From the NCBI GenBank assembly GCA_026874595.1, contig CM049313.1:33943159-34007158 (forward strand): a stretch of DNA of 64,000 bases. The letters are read 5' to 3'. A program made the position numbers and the translations under genes. The notes below the pieces were generated by a model, which saw nothing but the letters and a program-made list of their open reading frames with translations, was not told the DNA's origin and did not search any database. Within the stretch, counting starts at the first letter, position 1; each line of letters begins with the position of its first letter. This document shows positions 36,299 to 47,900 of this stretch, piece by piece. This DNA is from Sipunculus nudus (taxonomy: Eukaryota; Annelida; Sipuncula; Golfingiida; Sipunculidae).

Positions 36299-38329
36299 AG
36301 TAAGGCCACATAAAAAAATATTTAAATCTCCGTACTCTTAGAACAAAAAGTATGATGCAATTATTATTATACGTGTAATCAAGCAGGACTGCTGTGAAAA
36401 TAAAGCAAACCTTCGCTTAATTCTTAAAATAGCACATTTAATCAACACCAAAACTAGTAATTTTCCAGACCTTTAACAATTCCAATTTCCTCGACCACAA
36501 ATGAGCAATATTACCGAGGATCTAGTCCTCATTTGCCAAAACAAGTTTCATCCACGAGAACGAATCTGAACAATTTTTTTGTGTGCGACGTTAATTTGAG
36601 TTACCTGACACGCTGATTGAAATATTAATGAAATACTGATGAGGCTCTAGCGTGCCCAGCCTCACAGCCCCTGCATAAATGATCCTGGACATTGTTGGCA
36701 TAAAAAGTTAAAATTTCAAAATAAATAATATTTCAAAATTGAATTTTTCAAAAGTACTAGGATAAATAATATATGTGTAAGTCATTAAATATTGTTGTAT
36801 AAATTCAGTCATGATTGAGGATGCAAGGATGTTGATTGCAGTCGCTGATGAAAAAAAAAATTAATAGCTCGAACAGAAGCGACAAAGAGCTGATGCAGAC
36901 GTTCACCAGTCGTCGATGATACACCGAGTCAATTTAAACCTCATGGTGCGATCACATCTATTCAATGCTGCACAATTTGTCCTAAGAAAAATGTGTAAGG
37001 GAGCGGACAACATGGGACTTTCTCGAGTTCCGAGATACAATCCCAAATTCCTCATGTTCTTTTCGTGCAAAGCGAATCACAAACGTTCATTTTTTTTTTA
37101 ATTTTAGAGACATGATAAAGACCACAATTACATCACCATTACACAAGATGAAAATGTACACATTGTTCACGACAAAGAACAATAGCAAATAAAAGTACAA
37201 ATATATATATATATATTTTTTTTCTCAATTATTTCCACATATTAGACAATTAATTATTATTTTATATATGACAGGGCTAGTGCGTCATATCAAGGGTGCA
37301 AAAGGAAACGAATAAGGACACAAACCAAAGACAAGGGATGATTGATGTTGGATGGAAGTGCGAGTGCGTAAGGCAAAAAGTGATAGGTGACAATACCAGT
37401 GCGGTCTGATATAGATTACATGTACAGAATCATTTACAATAATATATGTACAATCTTATGCTGCTAGTTTATTTTGGTCCAATGTGTCCCGGCAAAGCCA
37501 TCCCAGCACACAGACTGCTAACTCCAATTCACCTGTTTATAAGTTGTTATGGTTCTGTGTGGGAGTAAAGACAGTCCACGTGTGTCTGTTTACTGCAACA
37601 AGACTGTGTGCCCACAGGTTCGATCTTGCGTATTCACAACAACAAAGTTAAGATCATGAAAAAAGAAAAACAGAAGTCTGAATCTTGGGAAAATCTTAAT
37701 TGTGATGTTGCTCAGTTCCGCCACTAGGAGACGTACGCGCAATATTAATGCTTTGCGTAACTGTTCGCGCCTTGTGCAGTCTTTTTTCCACTCGTCCTCA
37801 GGAGTAAGCATACGGTATTAGAAGGAAAAACTCTCAGATATCATGGTGTTTTAAGGAGAAAACACTGCATTCCAAGTTCACCTGACACGCGTTGTGCAGA
37901 TGGCAGTAGTAGAACGCAGTAAATTAATGGATTGCGGGATTTATCAGTAGTTAATTTTATTTACTGGAGTTTAAACCATGCGTTTATTTGCGTACATGAC
38001 CGGATTGTGTCAGGACACGTTAGATCATAGGTTACAAGTTTTATCGATGGTATAAAAATCACGTGGTCATATACAACGCGCTGTAAGTTCCCATTTTTTT
38101 GCGTCTCAGCCAGGGTTACGCATTGCGGGAAAATTAATTGTAGACTGAAAATTGATTGGAACTAAATTAATTTTTCAGCTTGCTTTTGTATACCACACTT
38201 TTGTGTACCAGCTTCCCCTGATTTGCAATTTACATAAAATCAGGGCGTCAACATGATAACCTAAAAGAACGTTCAAGACTTCCTGGCGCAATGCAAGTGA
38301 CTGGTCGACGGTATTGCGGTTTCCCCTTC

Positions 38330-38335
38330 TTTATT
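38330..38335 (-). terminator. Candidate polyadenylation signal of the GPCR gene
   Basis: The minus strand reads AATAAA about 105 nt past the stop codon at 38440. This is the first canonical hexamer after the stop that I noticed. The 3' UTR would be short. Confidence 0.45.
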
Positions 38336-38439
38336 GTCCACGAACAAGGTATTACATACATGTGAGGTTCCGTCAGCAACACAGATGTATTTGAGAAGCC
38401 ACATTGGTGATGTGAGTCCATAATTGTTATATTCAAGAG

Positions 38440-38749
38440 CTAAAACCTGCTGACTGCCACCATGTCACTTCCAACCGGAGAACCTCTTTCTGTCTGACTT
38501 CCAGGCGGAATTTTGTTTCCGTCCGTTGAATTGTTACCGGTTGACGAGCAACTTCCGCCTTGACGGCTGCCGTTTGAGGGAAACTCCTGAATATTGATGG
38601 TGTCCTCGGCATCCATAGCTGAAGCAACTGTTAGATTTTGGTCCCCGTTGACTTGGGTTTCAGCGTTGTGGAATTTCTTAAACTTTTGCAGTTTCAAGAA
38701 GCGCATGTAGCCACGCCGGAAGTCCCTGTTGGTGACCCCGTACAAAATC
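38440..38749 (-). CDS. GPCR last exon, end of TM7 and C-terminal tail (310 nt)
   Basis: Acceptor TATTATTTCAG, then G ATT TTG TAC. It completes NWILYGVTNRDFRRGYM, where NR(D/E)FRRGY after TM7 is the usual start of helix 8. A basic stretch (LKLQKFKKFHN) and a polar tail rich in Ser, Asn, Gly and Gln follow, ending DMVAVSRF before the stop. No cysteine cluster for palmitoylation is seen directly after helix 8. Confidence 0.85.
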
Positions 38750-41700
38750 CTGAAATAATATTAAGACATGTGACCCAATGTACATCTCTCCATCTAGTTT
38801 ACTCGATATGAAACAGTATTACTACTTTATTACTATAATAATAAGTATAAAAATATACCTCTGTATTTTTTTTGTTCCTTTAATAACCTGGGAAATATTT
38901 GCAAAGAAGACAGGCAATTGAATATAAAGGTTTACTGAAATTAATGTTTCAATCTTCAAAATAATAAAAAGGCTTACGAAAGCTATATGCATGCGATTAA
39001 CATGTTTAATAATGACTAACATTACTATCAGAAAGACTGATTACCAGTTAATGCTTGAGTTTGAGTGAGCGATCAGGATCACGAAGATATGAACTTCAGC
39101 AGGGTAAGTGTCAGAGACATCCAGAACCACCACCAGAGCATAGGGCGTCCAGCAGATGCAGAATACCATGAAGATGATAAACAACGTGCGGGCCAACTTC
39201 ATTGAGTCCCGGCCGCTGTGGCTGTTGGATATAGCGGTCTGCAAATGTGTGTGGATCCTGCGTTTGCTGTCCAGGACGTGCATGTAAATTTTGAAGTAGC
39301 AGACGCTGATTAAACTAACAGGGAAGGCCACCCCAACCAAGGCAAAGAAGAGAGTGTAGCTGAAGTCAGCGGTGCGGTCCCATACGCAGCTCTGGGTCTT
39401 CTTGTCAAAAACATGGTCGCCCCAGCCGAAGAAGTTAGGCAGCTCCAGCAGAAAACTCAAGCACTGGTTAAAGAAAAGAATACCAATACCGTGTAAATGT
39501 GTGCTTATCACTTTGTGTCTATCTTTACTGGTGCGATTTTCTGCCAAAGAGCCTGCCATTCGATAAAATCTAAATTGAGTAATATAAATGTATTATGACC
39601 AATTAAGGGTGACAGATTTTATCATTATATCTGGATTAATTACATGAGGCAATCTAGCACATCTTACATCCCAGTTTAACATAAAATTATACCGCTAATC
39701 GAGAATCTGTAGGATTTTCATGTGTGTGTATTTAAGGTTATCCCCTCTCAAGTTTGTTTTGGAAAATGAGGGTACAATGGTGCAATCGGTGGTATTTAAG
39801 AAAAGCATCCTGATGCAAAATCCGGCTCTGTTTCCATATCAGTATTCTATCTCCCAGATTTTATAAAGGACGAAATGAAGAGGCTTCCCATTAAACCTCC
39901 CCCTGCCGTATAGAACATACACGTTACCCTAAGTAATATGATTTTTTCACAGTAAAATCATGCAGTATGTATGATTATTAATAACTTTGATCAGTCTTTG
40001 TCAGGTGATAAGACAATGGTGAATTAAGTGAGTTTTAAAGCAAATGAAAATATGTTCAACAATAAAAGCCAACGTTTTTTGCCATACCCAAAGTCCGATG
40101 GCCATCAAGACACTGTTTCGGGCGGTGAACATCTTCAGGTACAGGTTGTTGTGACAAATATGGATATAACGGTTGAAGCTGATTGCCCCGATACTGAGCA
40201 AGGAACAGAAACAGCTGGTAAGGCAGATACTGGCGACCAGCTCACAGAGGACAGGGTTTTCTTCAAACCACCACTCTCCAACGATGATTCCTTCAAAATA
40301 ATAATAAAAAAAAAATGTTCACATATATGTGCCAAGGAGGGCACCCCCTTTCGTATTTATGTGTTTGTATGTGTGTTTGTTCACAACATAACTTCCGCAA
40401 TCATAAAAATCTCATGACATTTTCAGGGAACGGAATAATGAAGGATCGATTATATTTGGGCGTGGATCCGGAAAATTATCCGGATTTATTCACTTACGCT
40501 GACCTTGACCTTACGCAAGGACCTTGAAAAATGGACCGAATAAGAGAATGTGAACAAGGTTTAGGAGGCAGCCTACAACAGGGACCCCCCCCCCCCCCCC
40601 ATGGCGGAGGCCTGCATTCCTTAGAATGCAGATTTCTAGTTCAATTATGTCTCAGGGATTTATACCTTTGTCTTCACCATGTGTTTGTGCTCTACTTTTT
40701 TGTTTTGTTTTTTGCTTGGTTTGCTGGGTCTATCTCAGGGAGGAGGAGGGATGGGGGGGGGGGGGGGATAATAGGTTGAAACAATCGTCACAGGCTTTGT
40801 TTTTTTCCTAACCTGTGTTTTGACCAAGACACCATTTCATATTTGTATAGGTCCAAGAAATAAGTTCCCGTGGCGGTAAGTACTTAACGTATTGCCAGAA
40901 GTATAAACACGTTGAAGTATAAATTCAGTGTATGCACGCATGAAAAAAAAATCAACAGTCGTGTATGGGTTAGTCTCAACTAATAATACAGATTAGTTAT
41001 TTAGTTACAAATTGGGAAGCACGCATTTTTGAATATAAATACAGGTCTGGTACAACGTAAAATGAAACAGCTCTCGGCCGGACGGAAGGATACCAGAAGC
41101 GTAATGTAGACTAAGCTTGGAAATCATGGGGAGCTTTCATGAAGAAGAATTGTTTTATTGAAGAATGCAATGTGCACATTGCCAGAGTGGTTGAGTGAAA
41201 GAAGCGAAACGCAAAATAAAATAAAAAGAATCGTATATATAATAATTATTCTAATAGACGTGGATAGAGACTTTTTGGATGCTACCTGACTAACTTTTGC
41301 AAGTTTATAGCGTAACGTTACGCGCTAGCTTCAATGCAAACTGTACTGATGATATTCCTCCAGAAGCTATACATGCCAGTCTTCAGAAAAAATGTCCGTG
41401 TAAATACGGGAATCATTAGAACCGATGATACTGCAAAAGCGCACCATTGAAAATGCAGAAATAGGTAGGACGTGCTACGCTGGTTGCTTTGTCGAGTGAA
41501 TTAGCCATGTGGAAAGAATGAAATTTAATCAAGCCTGCAAAATTTTAGTTGTTTTATACATCAAATATGGCGAGATCTTTATATGAAGCTAACTTCATAT
41601 ACACTTTATAGCCAATCTCTGACGCTGTATTCGATATTTGATGACCCAACTACGATTGGATTCAAACCAAAGACTTTCCTTTCTGATATCAAACCCCTTA

Positions 41701-44700
41701 AACGCCCAGCTAACAGAAATTTCGATATATCAAAGTATGTGTAACCTTTAATTGCATCCCATAAATAGAAAGCAGTCGCAGACCGTATATTTCCCTTCCA
41801 GTCATCTGGAAGATTCGGAACGTTAACATGATCATAATAAAGGTTGGTACGTGTTCAGCACAGAAAATACTCCAAATAAGTTTTCCCTACTGCTTTGCTA
41901 CATCTTGCAATGAACATTTCTTGAACCTAAGAAAATTCTCTACATTTTGATAACAAGAAACTTTGTTATCTATCATTCAACTTGGATGAATTTAAAAATC
42001 TTTTTATCTTTTTTTATTTTTTTAAATAAAAAAAATGGTTTATTCATACACTTCTAAGATAAAAATAAAAAATCCCATCTTTTTTCTTCACACCACACAC
42101 GCAGAGGACATATATTTCCCGGGAACTTTTCACGCAATATCCAGAAATTCAACTCAAAGAGTAGCGGTACAACAAAACAGGTCTATTATTAACATGTTCA
42201 AGGACTGGCTTTCACTGCGGTAGACTGGCTCCTATATTACAATATAATTCTTCAACAGATCTAGGCTTGGAATTTGACAACACACCCCGCCCGGTGCCTA
42301 TCATGTCTGGCTACAAAGACCTCTGAAATGACTCTCTTCTGCGGCCTTGAAACCGGCCTCTATATATACCTCTATATATTATACCTCTATATATATATAC
42401 CTCTTGCCTACATACTTCTTCTACATTTAAATAACCAGCCAAGCCTCCCGGAAGCTACTGTCAGCCAGTCATAACAAACTGTAGCCTCGTTAGTTTCTTT
42501 GCCTGATACATAAACAAACCGATAGACTGATCAACACAAACAATAATAAAAACAAACACAACATTATTATTAAATATTACTATTACATTTTCCTGACTAT
42601 TTCTAATTATCCTATGGGCTCTTATTTAACATTACCTGGCCTGGTAAATACATTTGTGTCACTCGGCCTACGTTAAGAAAAATCTCTGAAATTTATTTTT
42701 TCCATATCCAAACAAAAAAAAACACAAATGTATAGTATCCGCATACAAAACATTCATCAAATTAACATACATATTAGTAGTATTACATGACCTACATATG
42801 TGTATAAGTACAAAATTCTGTCATGATCAATGTTCAATACATGTATACCAACATATGATCATCATCATATCTTAAACATTATTTAACATATCATGAAATA
42901 ACATGGCATCATCTTACAACTACGTTCGTATAACATCCATTCATATCCAACCAAGCCAATAAACGGTCATCTATTTTTCTTGGTTCTGTAGTCTGTTCCA
43001 CAAAAGGGTGCCCATTGAAATTTGGCAATATTTTCATAAACTTGCAGATTAATTTCAGACGGCATGTTGCAATGAAGGAATGGGGTTTTAGCCTAAATTA
43101 CTATAATTCAATTATTATCATACCTAGCAAAATATTAAAGCAATGCAATTAAATAGATATATGAGGAAACAGTCTATTTTTTACAACACCTCAACCCCAT
43201 TCATAAAGGTCAAGGTCACCGGTCACATGCTCAAACAACCACTTGAAAGCTCCTGATTGGCTCATAACTGGTCATAATTATTCTAAAAAATATAGTTGTC
43301 TGCAACGTATGGCCACAAGATTCAGAAATACCAGAGGGTTGCAAAATATCAATGTTGGTTTTTGTTATGAGGTTTTACGTCTCATATAAGGTCTTCGGTC
43401 GCTCATCAGCTTTCAGGTCAGAGTGTGTGATAATATTTGAGTTTAAGAGAATAATTGAAAAAAAATTCAATGGGCACCCCTTTATATCCGTGGTTCATGG
43501 CGTCCCTGTTAAGTGGCCATTGTTTATCCTCCTTGGAGATGTATATAAAGTTTTGCGACGTCACAGTGAGGCGCGTGCACGCGGAGAATACAAGTCTCGC
43601 TGTAAACAGGAGTCGGCAGCTCTTGATGATTGGTCCTGTGAATGTTGGTGCCTCTTACGTAACGTCTATTATAACGTCATTACTTTTCCCTGATATGCCC
43701 TTTTCACAAATTAGTGGCAAGATGTCGCTACAGAATATACTAGTTACTCATAAAAAGGGTTTAAATTGTTTACAGGAAAATGACATATGGTAGGTTTTTA
43801 TTTCCATAAAAGTTAATTACGCTTTTTCCTCTTTCTGTCCTAAGGTGAAAGGTTTTGGCGTTCTTTGATTCACAAAAAAAAAATAATCGCGAAGAAACAA
43901 GTCGTCAGGGGTGTTGGAACGGACTATAGTTTTCCCTCCTAAAACTCATGTCCGCATGTTTTTTCGCGATAATAATTTAAAGAATATTCTTTAAAAATGC
44001 TATTTGGCATAAAGTAGATGTACATATATTCCGCCGATTTTGTTTAAAGTAATAATATATCATGCGAAAAGTATTTATTTGGCAACACTTTTGCGTTATT
44101 AATGCTGACGGACCATGCGTGGCGTCTTCCCGGCACTGCTGAACGGTATAATCCTCCATTGTATACTTTCCATGTCTATGGTTGCGTGTCGTGTTTGTTA
44201 GACAACAGTGGCGTCACAAAAACGTCAAAATGATCGGTCGCGCGTCGACTGACGTCATCAGTTTGCCTGGCTTGTATATTATCAGTTGAATGGCGATGAG
44301 AAAGTCGTAAAGGCTGTAACCTGTTTATCATATTTTTTATTATTTGTCTCACACAAAATCAAAGCAAGGTAAAGCATTATTTTTTTAACGCAGGCAGTTT
44401 AGCCATCATGTTTCTCACTCCAACAACTCACCATCATTGACTGTATCCTGGCTGTCAGTATCAGTGGGTTTTACAACAGTTGTACATACTGCCTCTCACA
44501 AAGGTCTCCCACATTTCAGGTGAACTTGTTCATTTGTCTGTTTCCACTGTTTATCCCGAGTCCTAGTATTAACAGCACTGACACGCCACTCATGTGCTAG
44601 CGAACCCCAGCAACATTTCCAACAACAGGGGCGTCAATATAGGGGGGTGGGGGTATATATACCCCCCACTTTTTGGCAAGGGGGGGATGGCCAATGTAAT

Positions 44701-44896
44701 CATCCCCCCCACTTTTCAGAGAGTAATATTTTAATATTTTTAAATGAAATATATAAATAAATGGAATTAAAGACTTTGGATCCATTTACTAAAAAAATTA
44801 CAGCTAAACCTTGCTTAGAATTCACAAAATAACTTATTTCCTCTCATAATATTATAATTATTATATATGATTAAGTATATATATATAATTATAATA

Positions 44897-44941
<45 letters not shown>

Positions 44942-47900
44942 AGAGTTAAATATGTCACTCAGAGACGCCGAAAAAGGTTTATATATATGTGTATATATAT
45001 ATATATATGTATATACATACATATATGTATACAAAGTCATCCCCCCACCCTGAAAGAAAAATTGACGCCACTGTCCAACAATCAAATATAACACGGGGCT
45101 GTCTACACTAACGGCCTCTACTTTGCCCACATAGTACGATGTGTCTACGTCTATCATCGCCATACTTTGCATTATACACAATCTCGTGCCGATCAAAACC
45201 AATGACATGTATCTTCTTATCTATTAGCTGCTCGTTACCTACCAGATTAGTCCTGACAATAACACCATCGTACCCTGTGTCTCTCATCATAATTACACCA
45301 CTGTCGCCCAGTCTACACAGGGCTACTCGTAATCGACTTCAGACCGAGCACTAACCCGAGCACTAGCATTATGTAAACATCGGTCCACAGGACCTCCTGA
45401 CTGAACCTCTTCAGTCTCAGTTAAACCTGTCTCCCACTCTACAATAATACACGTAACACCCGAGTAAATCACAGTTTGACTAGCTCTCTTGCTAACGCTG
45501 CTGTCATCACTCTCATTATCCCGTGTCGACAATTTCTTGCTCTCTCGCGCTAAATGACCATTCCTCCCACAATCATAACAATTCTTTCAATTCCGTGCTA
45601 TATGACCAATCTTTCCAAACTGAAAGCATCGGATCCCTTGATCATTCATTTTACTGCCATATGCTTCTGGACCTGCAATCCTAACTGCATTACAATGTAT
45701 CTGCCTACCTGGCAGTGTCTGTACACCCGGTGGGTACTGGTTTACATTTGACTTAACAGGTTGTTGTCTACCTGCATGTTGTCTGTTTCTAGGATCGTAG
45801 AGGTTTCTGCCAACTCGCCCAAATCTGACTACTGGTAAGTAGCTAGGGCTCCTTGATGCGAGTGGATAGCCCAATTCACTAGGACAAGAGCTGATAAACT
45901 GTTCTTTCACTATCAGATCAAACAGTCCCTCAAATCTACTCTGTGTGTGTTATAACTCTATCAGTCTGTCTAGATAACCCTGAAGTCTAACAATAACCTG
46001 ACCTTGACTTTCTTTGTCCTCTGGGTTACATTCACTGAATCTGCCCCTAAAACCATCACCTGTGTAACTATATCTAGTCGAGAGAGCAGCTAAAAGCCTT
46101 GTCTGTCAGAAGCGCTGATAATCGGGTCGACCACGACTCTTTCTTCCAGTGAGTTTTTTCAGAAAACCTCTCAAACCCGATCAGGTAGCTGTCAAGGTGA
46201 CATCCCCCCCCCCCCCCCGTCGACGGATCGGGGTAACTCGGGACCTCGTACATCCATGGTTTTCAGTGGCGTCTAGGGGCCGTACAGGAAGTACTCTCTT
46301 GCAGCTGGAGTCTCTTTTCAAACACCAGGAGCTCAAGTTGTCTTTCTCTTTCTCTCTCTTCTATTCGTTCTCTCCTCTCACTCTCTCTGTCGTTCTGCTT
46401 CCTCCCTCTATCTTTCTATCTCTGTCTTTCCTCTCTGTCAGCGGCCTGCTGCCCTTTGACGAACTTTTGCAATGCTGGTCCTTGGTCTCCCAACCCCTGG
46501 CCAACTTAAATCAACTGCTTGACTGAAGTCATGTTGTTTAATCACAAAGTCGACCTCACTGCGTGGTAACGATTTTAAAAGTCCAGCATCAAAATACTCC
46601 AACTGTTGGCAGTGGTACCTCAGGTTTTAGGTATATCACCGATATCGGGAAAAAAAAAACAATTCGCCACACTATTCAATCCTATGGATTTCTATCCTTT
46701 TCTGTCCCGGACGAGCCCCCAGTTTATATATGTCACACGCAGCGGTATTTCCCGGTAACTTTCACGCACACAAAAATACAGAAATTCAACTTAAAGTCTA
46801 GGTGTACAACAAAACAAGTTTATTCTTATCACGTCCCAGAATTGGCCTCCATCGCCGTAGGCTGGCTCCTATCTGTAGTCATATGACTGGAAATTTTTAG
46901 AGGTCAGAGGTAACGCTCACACCGGAGGTTTTCAGCGAGCGTGGTATCATAGTTGCATGCAATCCACGGGCGAGATCGCTGCTCACAGCAGGAAAGATAT
47001 TATGGGAGGTATTGAAGGTAAACTTGACTTTCTGATTCAGAAACTTGATAATTTGGACGTTAAAGTGATAACGATTGAACAGAGAATCAATTCATTCAGG
47101 GCATGTTCTCGTCAAAGTAAACCTTAAAAGACTGGATTTAAAAGTAAGTGAGAAACTCGAGTCAGTCGAAAGCGCCGCTGCGTCACGTGTACAGATCACG
47201 GGTGGTTCAGACGCCTGTGTCGAGCCAGGAAGGAAAAGTATCAAATTCGGGCTTTGCCACACCAGGCCTGAGCCGGACCGGGGTCCTGGGGGCGAAAACT
47301 CTCATTTCACAGCCCCCTGGGAATCTTTGCAGGAAGAATATAATGCTATTAATGACTCGTTACAAGGTGTAAAACTCCCATCTGATCACAAGTTGCACGA
47401 TTCCCGCATCGGTATACGAAGAGACGACCAACAAGTTTTTAATACGCTCAGTAGATCTGTAAATATATTGAGACTGCACTGAAGTGGGTAGCGGTACATG
47501 CAACAGGCCGATGCTACAGTGATTGCGCCTTTTATGGCTAGCTCTAAGTTGCAGTAGAGAACTGATAAACATATGCATCGCGCCGCCTCTCCGAATCCCA
47601 AACAATCGCTTTGCCATCAGGGCCCCGAGCTTCAACGCAGAACCACAAAGAAACCGGAAGGGGCAACTGTTTGCCTGGCCAGTCTCTGGGAAGCCAAGGC
47701 ATTTCAGTTTGGACTATCAGATAGAGCAGCTTAACAGCTGTCATTAGCATGGGCTACCTCTGCACTGTCTACAAATAATCGGTTTGTTCGCAGGCTAAGT
47801 CTGTATTGTCAAGGTGGTGATCCGAGTTTGGCCACAACAGGTAATGTGGTCGATCTACTTTGCGATATTACAGATGGGTGTGCGCGCCCTGAATCTCAAC

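Larger units (their letters stand above)
35175..38325. other. Intergenic DNA downstream of the GPCR gene
   Basis: No coding gene is recognised. It contains a possible hAT-type MITE (35593-35800), two CRE palindromes (36061-36106) and a TA run (36265-36296). Confidence 0.5.

Noticed and set aside
39045-39559. Single 172-codon gene starting with ATG at 39559
   Set aside because: The first ~32 residues are intron: a CAG acceptor at the Cys codon joins in frame with the upstream exon, restoring the TM4 sequence expected of a class A receptor.
40028-40417. Plus-strand 129-codon frame
   Set aside because: It is the shadow of the GPCR exon on the opposite strand.
43352-43693. Plus-strand 113-codon frame as a gene or pol remnant
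   Set aside because: No family resemblance, wrong strand for the Gypsy-like element, and partly inside a candidate MITE.
44861-45208. 115-codon minus frame as one protein
   Set aside because: It fuses protease remains of the Gypsy-like element with (TA)n-derived Ile/Tyr repeats of the inserted MITE.
47075-47482. Independent 135-codon host gene
   Set aside because: It lies inside the Ngaro-like element and matches the position and pattern of its gag-like ORF.
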